From NCBI RefSeq assembly GCF_002163755.1, contig NZ_CP015863.1, positions 2,976,001-3,040,000 on the forward strand: a stretch of 64,000 nucleotides of DNA, in the 5' to 3' direction. The translations under genes were made by a program, and so were the position numbers. Positions 23,045 through 32,536 of the stretch are shown here, one piece after another; the stretch's first letter is position 1; each line of letters begins with the position of its first letter. Below the pieces are notes generated by a model. That model saw nothing but the letters and a program-made list of their open reading frames with translations. It was not told where the DNA came from and made no database searches. Source of the DNA: Vibrio campbellii CAIM 519 = NBRC 15631 = ATCC 25920. GTDB taxonomy: Bacteria > Pseudomonadota > Gammaproteobacteria > Enterobacterales > Vibrionaceae.

Positions 23045-24919
23045 CTAGGCCACGTTACTTTTCTGGATCAATTGTTCGAACAAGTTGATCTCTAGTGCAA
23101 CTTCATCACACGCATGCTGACGCGGACACTGATCGCAATCTTTCAGTACTTTCTCAGGCAACAATGACTTCGACGTTGGCAAGAAGCTCTGCTTCATAAA
23201 GAATTCTGGCGTACGTGTCAGCACAAAGACTTTCTTGATGGCCATTTGGCGCGCTTTCTCAACCAGATAGTTCACAATCGCACTGCCCTGCCCTTGGCCT
23301 TGCCAACCGGCTTCAATACCGAGAGAGCGAATCTCTGCCAACCCTGAGTCATAGACATACAAAGATGCACATCCGGTTACTTCTCCGTGGTGCTCGGCAA
23401 CCGCGAAGGAGCCAATATCACGTACCAACTCATTGCGTGAGCGTGGTAAGTTTTCACCCATGTTTGCCCAGTATGCCACCATGCCTTCTAACGTTTCGAT
23501 GTCCGTTAAGCGAGCAGGGCGAACGTTGACGGCTGATGTATCGCGTTGAGATAGACGCTTGTCTGCTTGGTCAACAGCGTAAGCCACTTGTTGAGGAGAC
23601 ACACCACCTAGTGCACAACGTTTCTCAAGACACGAGTCGATGGTTAAGATGTCATACACATCCGCTTCAATCACATCAGAGAAGGCTTTCAGCTCATCAA
23701 TTGACAGCTCTTCTAGTGCACAGCCTTTGGCAATCGCACCAACTACAGCAACACCAACGATATGGTGCGCTTCACGGAATGGGATACCTTTCGCTACTAG
23801 GTAGTCAGCCAGTTCGGTAGAGTTTGCGTAACCTTGTTTCGCCGCTTCTAGCGTGCGCTCACCATTAACCTTGATGCCATCAAAACACAGTGCAGCCATT
23901 TCCATGCAGTCGTTCCATGTATCAAGTGCATCGAACAGGCCTTCTTTGTCTTCCTGCATGTCTTTGTTGTAAGCCAGCGGCAGCGCTTTCACTATCATCA
24001 TCATACCTGCAAGCGCGCCGTATACACGGCCTGTCTTACCACGAATAAGCTCTAGGGCATCTGGGTTTTTCTTTTGTGGCATCAGAGAAGAACCTGACGT
24101 CACCGTATCGGCTAATTCAATGAAGTTAGACTCACCTGAGTTGTAGAAGATCATGTCTTCTGCCAAGCGAGATAGGTGCAACATCGAGATAGACGCCACA
24201 GACATCAACTCCATCACGTGGTCACGGTCAGATACAGAGTCCAACGAGTTACGTGTTGCACGATGGAAACCAAGGTTATGAGCCAACTCTTCACGATCGA
24301 TTGGATAAGCGGTACCAGCAAGCGCACCCGATCCAAGCGGACACGTATCCAAACGCTTAAGGGCATCACTCAAACGTGAGTAATCACGTTCAAACATTTC
24401 CACGTAAGCCAAACACCAGTGCGCAAACGTCACAGGTTGAGCACGTTGCAAGTGAGTGTAACCCGGAAGAACGGTACCTTGATGTTGCTTGGCAACGCCA
24501 ACCATCTGAGTTTGTAAGCGATCAAGCGCAATTAACAATTGCTGACCTTGCTGGCGACACCAAAGTTTAAGGTCAGTTGCTACTTGGTCATTACGAGAAC
24601 GGCCCGTGTGTAGCTTTTTACCTAGGTCGCCGACCTTGTTGATCAGTTGCTGCTCTACCCAAGAGTGGATATCTTCCGCATCTGAGCGCAAGATTTGATG
24701 TGGGTCTTCCATCACTTCCAGCTTGAGCTCATTCAGTGCCAGCTCAAGCTTTTGTTGTTCTTCTGCAGATAACACGTCAACAGAAAGCAATGCTTTAGAC
24801 CATGCAATTGAGCCTACGATGTCTTGCTCAGCCAATCGGTAATCGAAACGCAATGAATCGTTGAAGTCTTTAAATCTGGTGTCTGCCGCTTGGGTAAATC
24901 TTCCGCCCCATAATGCCAT
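23045..24919 (-). CDS. argH: Argininosuccinate lyase fused to a GNAT acetyltransferase, ArgH(A)
   Basis: A 624-aa fusion. Residues 1 to about 458 are a complete argininosuccinate lyase (last step of arginine synthesis) with LHTGRSRNDQVATDL, THLQRAQPVTFAHW and the signature GSSLMPQKKNPD. Residues about 463-624 are a GNAT domain (VNVRPARLTDIETLEGMV; acetyl-CoA loop GWQGQGQGSA), resembling the C-terminal part of N-acetylglutamate synthase ArgA. Such fusions are known from Vibrio and Moritella as ArgH(A), where the tail can supply N-acetylglutamate. A Cys cluster (CDQCPRQHAC) near residue 600 is notable. It has its own ARG-box control region upstream and is separated from argG by a terminator. 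Confidence 0.95.
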   Translation of the reverse strand: MALWGGRFTQAADTRFKDFNDSLRFDYRLAEQDIVGSIAWSKALLSVDVLSAEEQQKLELALNELKLEVMEDPHQILRSDAEDIHSWVEQQLINKVGDLGKKLHTGRSRNDQVATDLKLWCRQQGQQLLIALDRLQTQMVGVAKQHQGTVLPGYTHLQRAQPVTFAHWCLAYVEMFERDYSRLSDALKRLDTCPLGSGALAGTAYPIDREELAHNLGFHRATRNSLDSVSDRDHVMELMSVASISMLHLSRLAEDMIFYNSGESNFIELADTVTSGSSLMPQKKNPDALELIRGKTGRVYGALAGMMMIVKALPLAYNKDMQEDKEGLFDALDTWNDCMEMAALCFDGIKVNGERTLEAAKQGYANSTELADYLVAKGIPFREAHHIVGVAVVGAIAKGCALEELSIDELKAFSDVIEADVYDILTIDSCLEKRCALGGVSPQQVAYAVDQADKRLSQRDTSAVNVRPARLTDIETLEGMVAYWANMGENLPRSRNELVRDIGSFAVAEHHGEVTGCASLYVYDSGLAEIRSLGIEAGWQGQGQGSAIVNYLVEKARQMAIKKVFVLTRTPEFFMKQSFLPTSKSLLPEKVLKDCDQCPRQHACDEVALEINLFEQLIQKSNVA

Positions 24920-25047
24920 TGCGTTTCTCCTGATGACTATTGCTTACGCTAACGTGTTCTTCATTAAGTGTTGACCAAATCGATGGTCATTTGCTCACTT
25001 TTTCTTATGTCTCAACGTTACGATAATCACGGATAAAAATAAAGTAG

Positions 25048-25079
25048 AAATTCAATATTTTTACATATTTATTCATGGT
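25048..25079 (-). promoter_or_regulatory. Tandem ARG boxes (ArgR operator) upstream of argH(A)
   Basis: On the minus strand two TGAAT half-sites begin at 25075 and 25054, exactly 21 bp apart, the spacing of two 18-bp ARG boxes with a 3-bp gap. The first reads TGAATAAATATGTA (12 of 14 against TGAATWWWWATTCA). The second is weaker. ArgR itself is not encoded here. Confidence 0.5.
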
Positions 25080-25109
25080 TATTTTATCTTTATGCCAATG
25101 AGGTCAGCA

Positions 25110-25144
25110 AAAACGAAAAAGACCTGCCAATAGTGGCTGGTCTC
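25110..25144 (-). terminator. Terminator of argG
   Basis: Stem 25120-25129 with 25134-25143 (one T-T mismatch), tetraloop ATAG; on the minus strand it is followed by TTTTTCGTTTTT. It splits argCBG from argH(A). Confidence 0.8.
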
Positions 25145-25169
25145 TTATCTTATAAGGCGTTAAATTGGC

Positions 25170-26384
25170 TTATTTTTTCTGGCTGTTCAGCGCACGAATA
25201 CGGCTTGATAGCGAGTAAAGACGGATAAAGCCTTCAGCATGACTTTGGTCATAAACTTCATCTTCCCCAAAAGTAGCAAACTCTTCAGAGTACAAACTGT
25301 TATCCGAACGTTTTTGCGTCACAGTTGCTTGGCCTTTGTAAAGCTTCACAACCACTTCGCCATTCACGTCTTGCGCGAGTTCTTCAGAAGCCGCAAGGAT
25401 TGACTTACATAGCGGTGTGAACCAACGACCGTCATAAACAAGGTGCGATGCTTTCAAGCCAAGCTCTTCACGGAATTCAAATGATGCTTTGTCCAACACA
25501 AGTTGCTCTACCGCACGCAGCGCTTCCATCATGATGGTGCCACCCGGAGTTTCGTAGCAACCACGAGACTTCATACCAACCAGACGGTTTTCTACGATAT
25601 CAATACGACCAACACCGTGCTTCGCACCTTTCTCGTTTAGATATACCAATGCGTTGTATGGTGTCATCGCTTCGCCGTCCACCTCAACAATTTCACCTTT
25701 CGCTACTTTCAACGTCACGGTTTCAGCTTCATTCGGTGCTTGCTCTGGATCTACCGTCCAAGCCCAGCAATCCTCATTTGGCGCATTCCATGTATCTTCT
25801 AAAACGCCACCTTCAGTAGAAATGTGCCATGCGTTCGCATCACGCGAGTAGATCTTAGTAAGAGATGCTGAACAAGGGATATTACGCTCTGCTAGGTAAT
25901 CCAAACACTCTTCACGGCTCACTAGATCCCACTCACGCCAAGGCGCAATAACATGCAGATCTGGTGCTAGCGCTGCAAATGCACCTTCAAAACGTACTTG
26001 GTCGTTACCCTTACCTGTACAGCCATGACACAGAGCGTCTGCGCCTACTTTACGTGCGACTTCTACCTGCGCTTTAGCAATAATTGGACGCGCCATTGAT
26101 GTACCTAGTAGGTATTTACCTTCATAGTAAGCACCGGTTTTTAGTGTCGGGAAAATGTAGTCCGCGACCATTTCTTCTTTCAGGTCTGCGATGTAACACT
26201 CAGAAGCACCAGAAGCTTTTGCTTTTGCTTCAATGCCTTCTAGCTCTTCTGCACCCTGACCAACATCGGCAACGAAAGCCACCACTTCACAGTCGTAGTT
26301 CTCTTTTAGCCACGGGATGATTACTGAAGTATCTAGACCGCCTGAGTATGCGACTACCACTTTATTTACGTTCACTTTGCTCAT
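25170..26384 (-). CDS. argG: Argininosuccinate synthase
   Basis: ATP-dependent condensation of citrulline and aspartate. The N-terminal PP-loop is VVVAYSGGLDTSV (residues about 8-20), with further conserved GCTGKGNDQVRFE and TSMARP. Length is 404 aa, with no truncation. It follows argB after 90 bp and is followed by a strong terminator; the argB-argG gap contains only a TGAATTC half-site, so I infer it is transcribed from the argC promoter. Confidence 0.97.
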   Translation of the reverse strand: MSKVNVNKVVVAYSGGLDTSVIIPWLKENYDCEVVAFVADVGQGAEELEGIEAKAKASGASECYIADLKEEMVADYIFPTLKTGAYYEGKYLLGTSMARPIIAKAQVEVARKVGADALCHGCTGKGNDQVRFEGAFAALAPDLHVIAPWREWDLVSREECLDYLAERNIPCSASLTKIYSRDANAWHISTEGGVLEDTWNAPNEDCWAWTVDPEQAPNEAETVTLKVAKGEIVEVDGEAMTPYNALVYLNEKGAKHGVGRIDIVENRLVGMKSRGCYETPGGTIMMEALRAVEQLVLDKASFEFREELGLKASHLVYDGRWFTPLCKSILAASEELAQDVNGEVVVKLYKGQATVTQKRSDNSLYSEEFATFGEDEVYDQSHAEGFIRLYSLSSRIRALNSQKK

Positions 26385-26474
26385 GTTTTTTCTCCAAACT
26401 TAACTGGCGCTGCTCTCGGCGGTCAGTGCCAACCACTTCCTAATGTTGAATTCTTTAACTGTTTTGCTTCTGCT

Positions 26475-27266
26475 TTATTGCGGCAGAAACTGCGTTCCAA
26501 TACTTTCACCCGCGAATAGCTGGGTCAGTTTCTCTGGGTAACGCCATGTCGCGACTTCGATAGGACGACCAAGATCATTGGCGGCCTCCAAAGCAGCTTT
26601 AACTTTGACGATCATGCCGTCGGTGATCACTTGCCCTTGGATCAATGCATCGGCTTCTTGCTCAGATAGCGTTTTGATCAAATGCCCTTTGCCATCGAGT
26701 ACACCGCTAACATCAGACAGAAGCACTAGCTCCGCATCCAATGCACCGGCTACTGCTACCGCAGCTTGGTCAGCATTCACATTCATCATCTGACCTTTTT
26801 CAGTCAGACCAATTGAGCTGATGATCGGCAGTGCACCTGCGTTTAGCACCGCTTGTAATAAGGTCGAATCACCTGGTGATGCTTTGCCTACTGCGCCTAG
26901 CTCTGGGTCAAGTTCTTCAACATGACATAACCCACCATCAGCGAGGCTAAGACCCACCGCATTCAGACCATCTGCAATCGCTTGACCTTGAAGCAACTTG
27001 TTTGCGGTACCTGCAAGCGCGCCTGCAATCACAGGAATTTGCTCATAAGGCGTCACACGAAGACCGTTTTTCTTTACGGTTTCAAGCTGAAGTTTTGCCA
27101 TCAACTCATCAACTAGGTAGCCACCGCCATGAACGATGGCGATTTGTCGCTGTGCCGACTTTTGGTAAGCCGCAATGGCACCAAACAGTTGGCTTAAGGT
27201 TTGAGTGCAAGATAGAGCTGCACCACCGAGCTTAATGACTAAAGGAGCTTGATTGGTTTGCGTCAT
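26475..27266 (-). CDS. argB: Acetylglutamate kinase
   Basis: Phosphorylates N-acetylglutamate, the second step of arginine synthesis. Family blocks are LVIKLGGAALS, AIVHGGGYLVDELMAK, SIGLTEKGQMMNVNADQAAVAVA and LLSDVSGVLDGKG. I choose the ATG at 27266, which has GAGGGA seven bases upstream, over the longer in-frame TTG at 27284. Length is 263 aa. It starts 21 bp after argC. Confidence 0.96.
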   Translation of the reverse strand: MTQTNQAPLVIKLGGAALSCTQTLSQLFGAIAAYQKSAQRQIAIVHGGGYLVDELMAKLQLETVKKNGLRVTPYEQIPVIAGALAGTANKLLQGQAIADGLNAVGLSLADGGLCHVEELDPELGAVGKASPGDSTLLQAVLNAGALPIISSIGLTEKGQMMNVNADQAAVAVAGALDAELVLLSDVSGVLDGKGHLIKTLSEQEADALIQGQVITDGMIVKVKAALEAANDLGRPIEVATWRYPEKLTQLFAGESIGTQFLPQ

Positions 27267-27287
27267 CGCATTTCCCTCTTTCAACGA

Positions 27288-28292
27288 CTACAGCAACGCT
27301 GTCAGTTCTGGGTAACCGTAATGAATATTGAGACATTGCATCGCTTGACTCGATGCACCTTTAAGTAGGTTGTCGATTGCCGAAATCACAATGATGTGTT
27401 CGCCTTGTACCTTCCAGCCGATATCACAGAAAGGGGTATTTTCGACATCCTGAATACGTGGAATACCGTCACCTTTAAGGCGAACCGCAGGCTTGCCTTG
27501 ATAAGCTTGTTCAAACGCTTGTGCCACTTGTGCTTCCGTCACGCCTTGCGACAGTTTCATAGTGATCGTGGCAAGAATGCCGCGCTTAAAGTTGCCTAGG
27601 TGTGGAGTAAAAATCACATCGCAACCCAAGTGCTGAGCAATCTCTGGTTGGTGACGATGGTTAAACACACCGTAAGGTTGCAAGCTCACTTCGCAGAAGC
27701 TGTTAACCATGGAAGCTTTACGCCCTGAGCCAGATACACCACTGGTTGCATTAATCACAGGCCATTGGTTGGTATCCAGTAATGCGTGTTCTAATAAAGG
27801 TTTGATTGCAAGCTGTGAAGCGGTTGGGTAGCAACCTGCTACTGCAATCAAAGGCGTGGTTTTTATTGATTCTTGGTTCCACTCCGCTAAGCCGTATGCA
27901 GCTTTATCTAACCAGTTGTTATATTGATGTTCGAAGCCATAAAAGGTGTTGTAGAAGCCTTCGCTTTTCACACGGAATGCACCCGATAAATCGAATACCT
28001 GACATCCCTCCTCTAAAAAGATAGAAGCCAAGTCGTGGCTTACTTCATGTGCTGTGGCCAGAAAGACCACATCAGACACTTGAGCGACTTGCTCAGGGTC
28101 AGTCAGTGGTGAAACTGGCATATCAATCACACCCGCTAACTTGCCGTGCAATTGAGCAATATTCTTTCCTGCATCTACGCTATTGGCGGAAACGTATAAA
28201 CCTGATAGCGTGAGTTCAGGGTGTTTGTTGACCATTAAAGCCAACTCTGCGCCGGTGTAGCCGCTGGCTCCGATAATCGTGGTTTTTAGCAT
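27288..28292 (-). CDS. argC: N-acetyl-gamma-glutamyl-phosphate reductase
   Basis: NADPH-dependent reduction of N-acetylglutamyl phosphate. The Rossmann start MLKTTIIGASGYTGAELALM is followed by catalytic Cys in VAGCYPTASQLAIKPLL and by HRHQPEI. Length is 334 aa. First gene of argCBG on the minus strand, divergent from argE across an ARG-box control region, as in enterobacteria. Confidence 0.97.
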   Translation of the reverse strand: MLKTTIIGASGYTGAELALMVNKHPELTLSGLYVSANSVDAGKNIAQLHGKLAGVIDMPVSPLTDPEQVAQVSDVVFLATAHEVSHDLASIFLEEGCQVFDLSGAFRVKSEGFYNTFYGFEHQYNNWLDKAAYGLAEWNQESIKTTPLIAVAGCYPTASQLAIKPLLEHALLDTNQWPVINATSGVSGSGRKASMVNSFCEVSLQPYGVFNHRHQPEIAQHLGCDVIFTPHLGNFKRGILATITMKLSQGVTEAQVAQAFEQAYQGKPAVRLKGDGIPRIQDVENTPFCDIGWKVQGEHIIVISAIDNLLKGASSQAMQCLNIHYGYPELTALL

Positions 28293-28352
28293 TACATGAC
28301 ATCCATATACTTAAGGCTCAAAGTGACTATTCATATTTAATTTTTGCTTTAT

Positions 28353-28391
28353 TTTGATTTTTTATTCATTAAATATGATTTAATATGTGTT
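28353..28391. promoter_or_regulatory. Tandem ARG boxes (ArgR operator) between argC and argE
   Basis: 28355-28368 reads TGATTTTTTATTCA, 13 of 14 against the ARG core TGAATWWWWATTCA. A second, poorer core begins TGATT at 28376, exactly 21 bp later, the standard 18+3 bp spacing. The pair sits between the divergent argC and argE genes and can control both. A lone ATTCA at 28329-28333 is also present. Confidence 0.65.
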
Positions 28392-28436
28392 TTACATTTT
28401 TGTGCTCTGTCTGTCAATAGGAGAATTGAAGAATCC

Positions 28437-29573
28437 ATGCAATTACCAAGTTTTCTAGAGGTCTATGAAGGACTGATCAGTACCTCTTCAATCAGCTCAA
28501 CCGATCCAAGCTGGGATCAAGGCAATGCCAAAGTGATCGAGAAGCTAGCTTCTTGGTTTAAAGATCTTGGCTTCAGCGTTGAAGTGATCGAAGTGGAACC
28601 AGGCAAACACAATATGATCGCACGTATGGGCGAAGGTGAAGGCGGCCTGCTTCTGGCAGGTCACAGCGATACCGTGCCATTTGATGAAGGGCGCTGGAGT
28701 TTTGATCCACATAAGCTGACCGAGAAAGACAACCGCTTTTATGGTTTGGGTACCGCGGATATGAAAGGCTTCTTTGCGTTTATTTATGAAGCGGTAAAGA
28801 AAGTCGATTGGAGTGAACAGACCAAGCCGCTTTATGTATTGGCGACCTGTGATGAAGAAACCACTATGCTAGGTGCACGTCATTTTACTGAGAATGCGCC
28901 TTTTAAGCCAGATTACTGCATCATTGGTGAGCCCACCAGTCTAGTACCCATTCGTGGTCACAAAGGGCACGTAGCAAATGCCATTCGCGTAACCGGCAAA
29001 TCCGGTCACTCATCGGATCCGGCACTTGGTGTCAACGCCATTGAAATCATGCATGAGGTCATGTTTGCCATGATGCAACTGCGCGACAAACTGGTTAAAG
29101 AGTATCACCATCCGGGTTTTGCCATTCCAAGCCCTACCCTAAACCTTGGTCATATCCATGGCGGTGACAGCGCAAACCGGATTTGCGGCTGCTGTGAACT
29201 GCATTATGACGTGCGTCCTCTTCCTGGGATCAGTCTTGATGGTTTGGAGAACATGCTGCGTGGCGCATTAAAAGAAGTCGAAGCGAAATGGCCAGGGCGA
29301 CTAGAAATTATTCCCCTGCACGAACCAATTCCGGGTTACGAATGCCAACATGACCACCCATTTATTGGTGGTGTTGAAGAGATCTGCCAAACCAGTTCGG
29401 AGACCGTTAACTACTGTACTGAAGCACCATTCCTACAGCAGTTGTGCCCAACCTTAGTTCTCGGCCCTGGTTCTATTGACCAAGCCCACCAGCCAGATGA
29501 ATTCCTTTCTTTCGACTTTATTGACCCAACCATCGATGTGCTGTCACGTGCGATGGTGAAATATTGTTGTTAG
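28437..29573 (+). CDS. argE: Acetylornithine deacetylase
   Basis: A zinc M20-family amidohydrolase releasing ornithine from N-acetylornithine (linear arginine pathway). Metal and catalytic motifs are LLAGHSDTVPFD, GTADMKGFFAF, CDEETTMLGARH and IIGEPTSL, with a C-terminal GPGSIDQAHQPDE. The true start is the ATG at 28437 (MQLPSFLEVYE), with AGGAG at 28419-28423; earlier in-frame Met codons lie in the ARG-box region. Length is 378 aa. Confidence 0.95.
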   Translation: MQLPSFLEVYEGLISTSSISSTDPSWDQGNAKVIEKLASWFKDLGFSVEVIEVEPGKHNMIARMGEGEGGLLLAGHSDTVPFDEGRWSFDPHKLTEKDNRFYGLGTADMKGFFAFIYEAVKKVDWSEQTKPLYVLATCDEETTMLGARHFTENAPFKPDYCIIGEPTSLVPIRGHKGHVANAIRVTGKSGHSSDPALGVNAIEIMHEVMFAMMQLRDKLVKEYHHPGFAIPSPTLNLGHIHGGDSANRICGCCELHYDVRPLPGISLDGLENMLRGALKEVEAKWPGRLEIIPLHEPIPGYECQHDHPFIGGVEEICQTSSETVNYCTEAPFLQQLCPTLVLGPGSIDQAHQPDEFLSFDFIDPTIDVLSRAMVKYCC

Positions 29574-29851
29574 TCGCATTCTGTACTTTCCTGACAATGT
29601 AGCTCAATTGAGCTGCATTTTGTTATCTCCGATTCTCTTCTTCTAGCACGCTATATCCTTCTTTAAGCGGCTATTTTGTAATTAATTTTCACTTCTACCG
29701 AGAGAAGCTGGCCTAATTTTGCTCTAAATCAGGTCAGCAGCGGAATAATTGCAAACTTACTCTGCTTTATTTGACTAGAACTGGTTATCTTCGCTAGATT
29801 GGAGTCTTAACAAGGACAATGGATGTAGTTTTTTTACGAGGCAGGATGACA

Positions 29852-32485
29852 ATGAACGAGAAATACGCCGCACTCAAAAGTAATGTGCGCATGTTGGGCC
29901 ACCTTCTGGGCAACACGATTCGTGATGCTCATGGCGAAGAAATCTTCGAGAAAGTGGAAACCATTCGTAAATTATCCAAATCGGCTCAAGCTGGAAATAG
30001 CGCTGACAGAGAAAGCTTAATAGAAGAAATTAAAAGCCTGCCAGATGAGCAATTGACGCCCGTTACTCGCGCGTTCAACCAATTTCTAAACCTGACCAAT
30101 ATTGCTGAGCAATACCACACCATTTCACGCCACTGTGAAGAGCATATCTGCGAACCTGACGCAATTAACTCGCTGTTCTCAAAGCTGGTGCAAAATGATG
30201 TGAGCAAGCTAGACACGGCACAAGCGGTTCGTGACCTGAACATTGAATTAGTTCTCACTGCGCACCCGACCGAAATCACTCGTCGCACCATGATCAACAA
30301 ACTGGTGAAGATCAACGAGTGCCTATCTAAGCTAGAGCTGAGCGATCTCTCTTTCAAAGAGCGTAAAAAAACTGAACGTCGCCTTGAGCAGCTGATCGTT
30401 CAAAGCTGGCACTCTGACGTTATTCGCCAGCAGCGACCTACGCCGCTTGATGAAGCCAAGTGGGGCTTTGCCGTAGTCGAAAACTCACTATGGGAAGCCG
30501 TACCTGACTTCTTACGTGAAATGAACGACCGCCTGAAATCATACCTTGGCGAGGGTCTACCAATTGATGCTCGCCCTGTGCACTTCTCATCTTGGATGGG
30601 CGGTGACCGCGACGGTAACCCATTTGTGACCCACAGTGTGACTCGTGAAGTACTGCTTCTGTCTCGTTGGAAAGCGGCAGACCTGTACCTTAACGACATC
30701 AACGAGCTGATCAGCGAACTGTCTATGACAGTGTGCAACGACAAAGTTCGTGGGCTTGCCGGTGAAGATCAACACGAACCATACCGTGCGATCCTAAAAC
30801 AGCTACGTTCACTACTGAACGAAACCAAAGATATTCTCGACGCGAAAGTTCACGGCCAGAAGCTGGCAGTCAAAGCACCTCTGCAAAAAGTAGAACAACT
30901 TTGGGAACCACTTTACGCGTGTTACCAGTCGCTAAACGAATGTGGCATGGGCGTGATTGCCAACGGCTCACTGCTGGATACGCTGCGCCGCGTTAAAGCC
31001 TTCGGTATCCACCTAGTTCGCCTCGATATTCGTCAAGAAAGTACTCGTCATGCTGACGTGCTTTCTGAATTGACTCGTTACCTTGGCATTGGTGACTATG
31101 AGCAGTGGAGCGAGCAAGACAAGATCGCTTTCCTAACCAACGAACTTGCGTCTAAGCGCCCTCTTCTACCTCGTGACTGGGAGCCATCAGAACCCGTTAA
31201 AGAGGTGTTGGATACCTGTAAGATTGTTGCCGCACAACCTCGTGAAGCGTTTGGTGCTTACGTTATCTCAATGGCACGTACCGCTTCTGACGTACTTGCC
31301 GTGCACCTACTGCTGCAAGAAGCAGGTTGCCCTTACCGCATGGACGTATGTCCACTGTTCGAAACGCTGGACGACTTGAACAACGCGGAAGCGGTTATCA
31401 AACAGCTGATGGGCATCGACCTATACCGCGGCTTTATCCAGAATCACCAAATGGTGATGATCGGCTACTCTGACTCTGCAAAAGATGCAGGTGTAATGTC
31501 AGCAGGTTGGGCGCAATACCACGCGATGGACTCACTGGTTAAGGTTGCAGAAGAAGAAGGCGTTGAACTCACACTGTTCCACGGGCGTGGCGGTACGATT
31601 GGTCGTGGTGGCGCGCCAGCACACGCTGCACTATTGTCTCAGCCACCTAAGAGTCTGAAAGGCGGTCTGCGCGTAACAGAACAAGGTGAGATGATCCGCT
31701 TTAAGCTGGGTCTACCTGATGTTGCCGTTAACAGCTTCAACCTGTACGCAAGTGCAATCCTTGAAGCAAACCTACTTCCACCACCGGAGCCTAAGCAAGA
31801 GTGGCGCGACCTGATGGACGTGCTGTCGGAAGTGAGCTGTGAATCCTACCGCAGTGTCGTTCGTGGCGAACCAGACTTCGTGCCTTACTTCCGCCAAGCA
31901 ACACCGGAGCTTGAGCTAGGTAAACTGCCTCTAGGTTCACGCCCAGCGAAACGTAACCCGAATGGTGGTGTAGAAAGTTTGCGTGCGATTCCATGGATCT
32001 TCTCTTGGAGCCAAAACCGTTTGGTTCTGCCAGCATGGTTAGGCGCAGGTGAGGCCATTCAGTACTCTGTAGACAAAGGTCATCAGGCGCTACTGGAAGA
32101 AATGTGTCGTGAATGGCCATTCTTCTCAACTCGCCTAGGTATGCTTGAGATGGTGTACACCAAGTGCAACATGGATATCTCTCGTTACTATGATCAGCGC
32201 TTGGTTGATGAGTCGCTTCAGCCGCTGGGTGATCGTCTACGTGAGCAACTTCAGCGTGATATTAAGTCAGTACTGAATGTAGAGAACAACGAGAACCTGA
32301 TGCAAAGCGATCCTTGGGGCCTAGAATCCATTCGCCTACGTAACATCTACGTTGAGCCATTGAACATGCTTCAAGCGGAATTGCTGTACCGTACTCGTCA
32401 AACTGAAGAAGCTTCTGCAAACTTAGAAGAAGCATTGATGGTGACGATTGCTGGTATCGCAGCAGGTATGCGTAACACAGGCTAA
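29852..32485 (+). CDS. ppc: Phosphoenolpyruvate carboxylase
   Basis: Anaplerotic carboxylation of PEP to oxaloacetate. Motifs in order: the catalytic His segment LTAHPTEITRRT, MGGDRDGNPFVT, QPREAFGAYVISMA, GYSDSAKDAG and FHGRGGTIGRGGAP, with the C-terminal RNTG ending. The start at 29852 (MNEKYAALKSNVRML) matches the E. coli start and gives 877 aa; in-frame ATGs at 29819 and 29846 are upstream alternatives. Monocistronic, with a strong terminator. Confidence 0.97.
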   Translation: MNEKYAALKSNVRMLGHLLGNTIRDAHGEEIFEKVETIRKLSKSAQAGNSADRESLIEEIKSLPDEQLTPVTRAFNQFLNLTNIAEQYHTISRHCEEHICEPDAINSLFSKLVQNDVSKLDTAQAVRDLNIELVLTAHPTEITRRTMINKLVKINECLSKLELSDLSFKERKKTERRLEQLIVQSWHSDVIRQQRPTPLDEAKWGFAVVENSLWEAVPDFLREMNDRLKSYLGEGLPIDARPVHFSSWMGGDRDGNPFVTHSVTREVLLLSRWKAADLYLNDINELISELSMTVCNDKVRGLAGEDQHEPYRAILKQLRSLLNETKDILDAKVHGQKLAVKAPLQKVEQLWEPLYACYQSLNECGMGVIANGSLLDTLRRVKAFGIHLVRLDIRQESTRHADVLSELTRYLGIGDYEQWSEQDKIAFLTNELASKRPLLPRDWEPSEPVKEVLDTCKIVAAQPREAFGAYVISMARTASDVLAVHLLLQEAGCPYRMDVCPLFETLDDLNNAEAVIKQLMGIDLYRGFIQNHQMVMIGYSDSAKDAGVMSAGWAQYHAMDSLVKVAEEEGVELTLFHGRGGTIGRGGAPAHAALLSQPPKSLKGGLRVTEQGEMIRFKLGLPDVAVNSFNLYASAILEANLLPPPEPKQEWRDLMDVLSEVSCESYRSVVRGEPDFVPYFRQATPELELGKLPLGSRPAKRNPNGGVESLRAIPWIFSWSQNRLVLPAWLGAGEAIQYSVDKGHQALLEEMCREWPFFSTRLGMLEMVYTKCNMDISRYYDQRLVDESLQPLGDRLREQLQRDIKSVLNVENNENLMQSDPWGLESIRLRNIYVEPLNMLQAELLYRTRQTEEASANLEEALMVTIAGIAAGMRNTG

Positions 32486-32507
32486 CTGAGCTACGTAGAA
32501 AGAACCA

Positions 32508-32536
32508 AAAGGCTGAGCGAAAGCTCAGCCTTTATT
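32508..32536 (+). terminator. Terminator of ppc
   Basis: An 11-bp perfect stem (32508-32518 with 32523-32533), GAAA tetraloop, then a T/A-rich tail. Confidence 0.9.

Noticed and set aside
28320..28333. A third ARG box near argC
   Set aside because: Only the ATTCA half matches and its spacing to the other sites (35 bp) is wrong.
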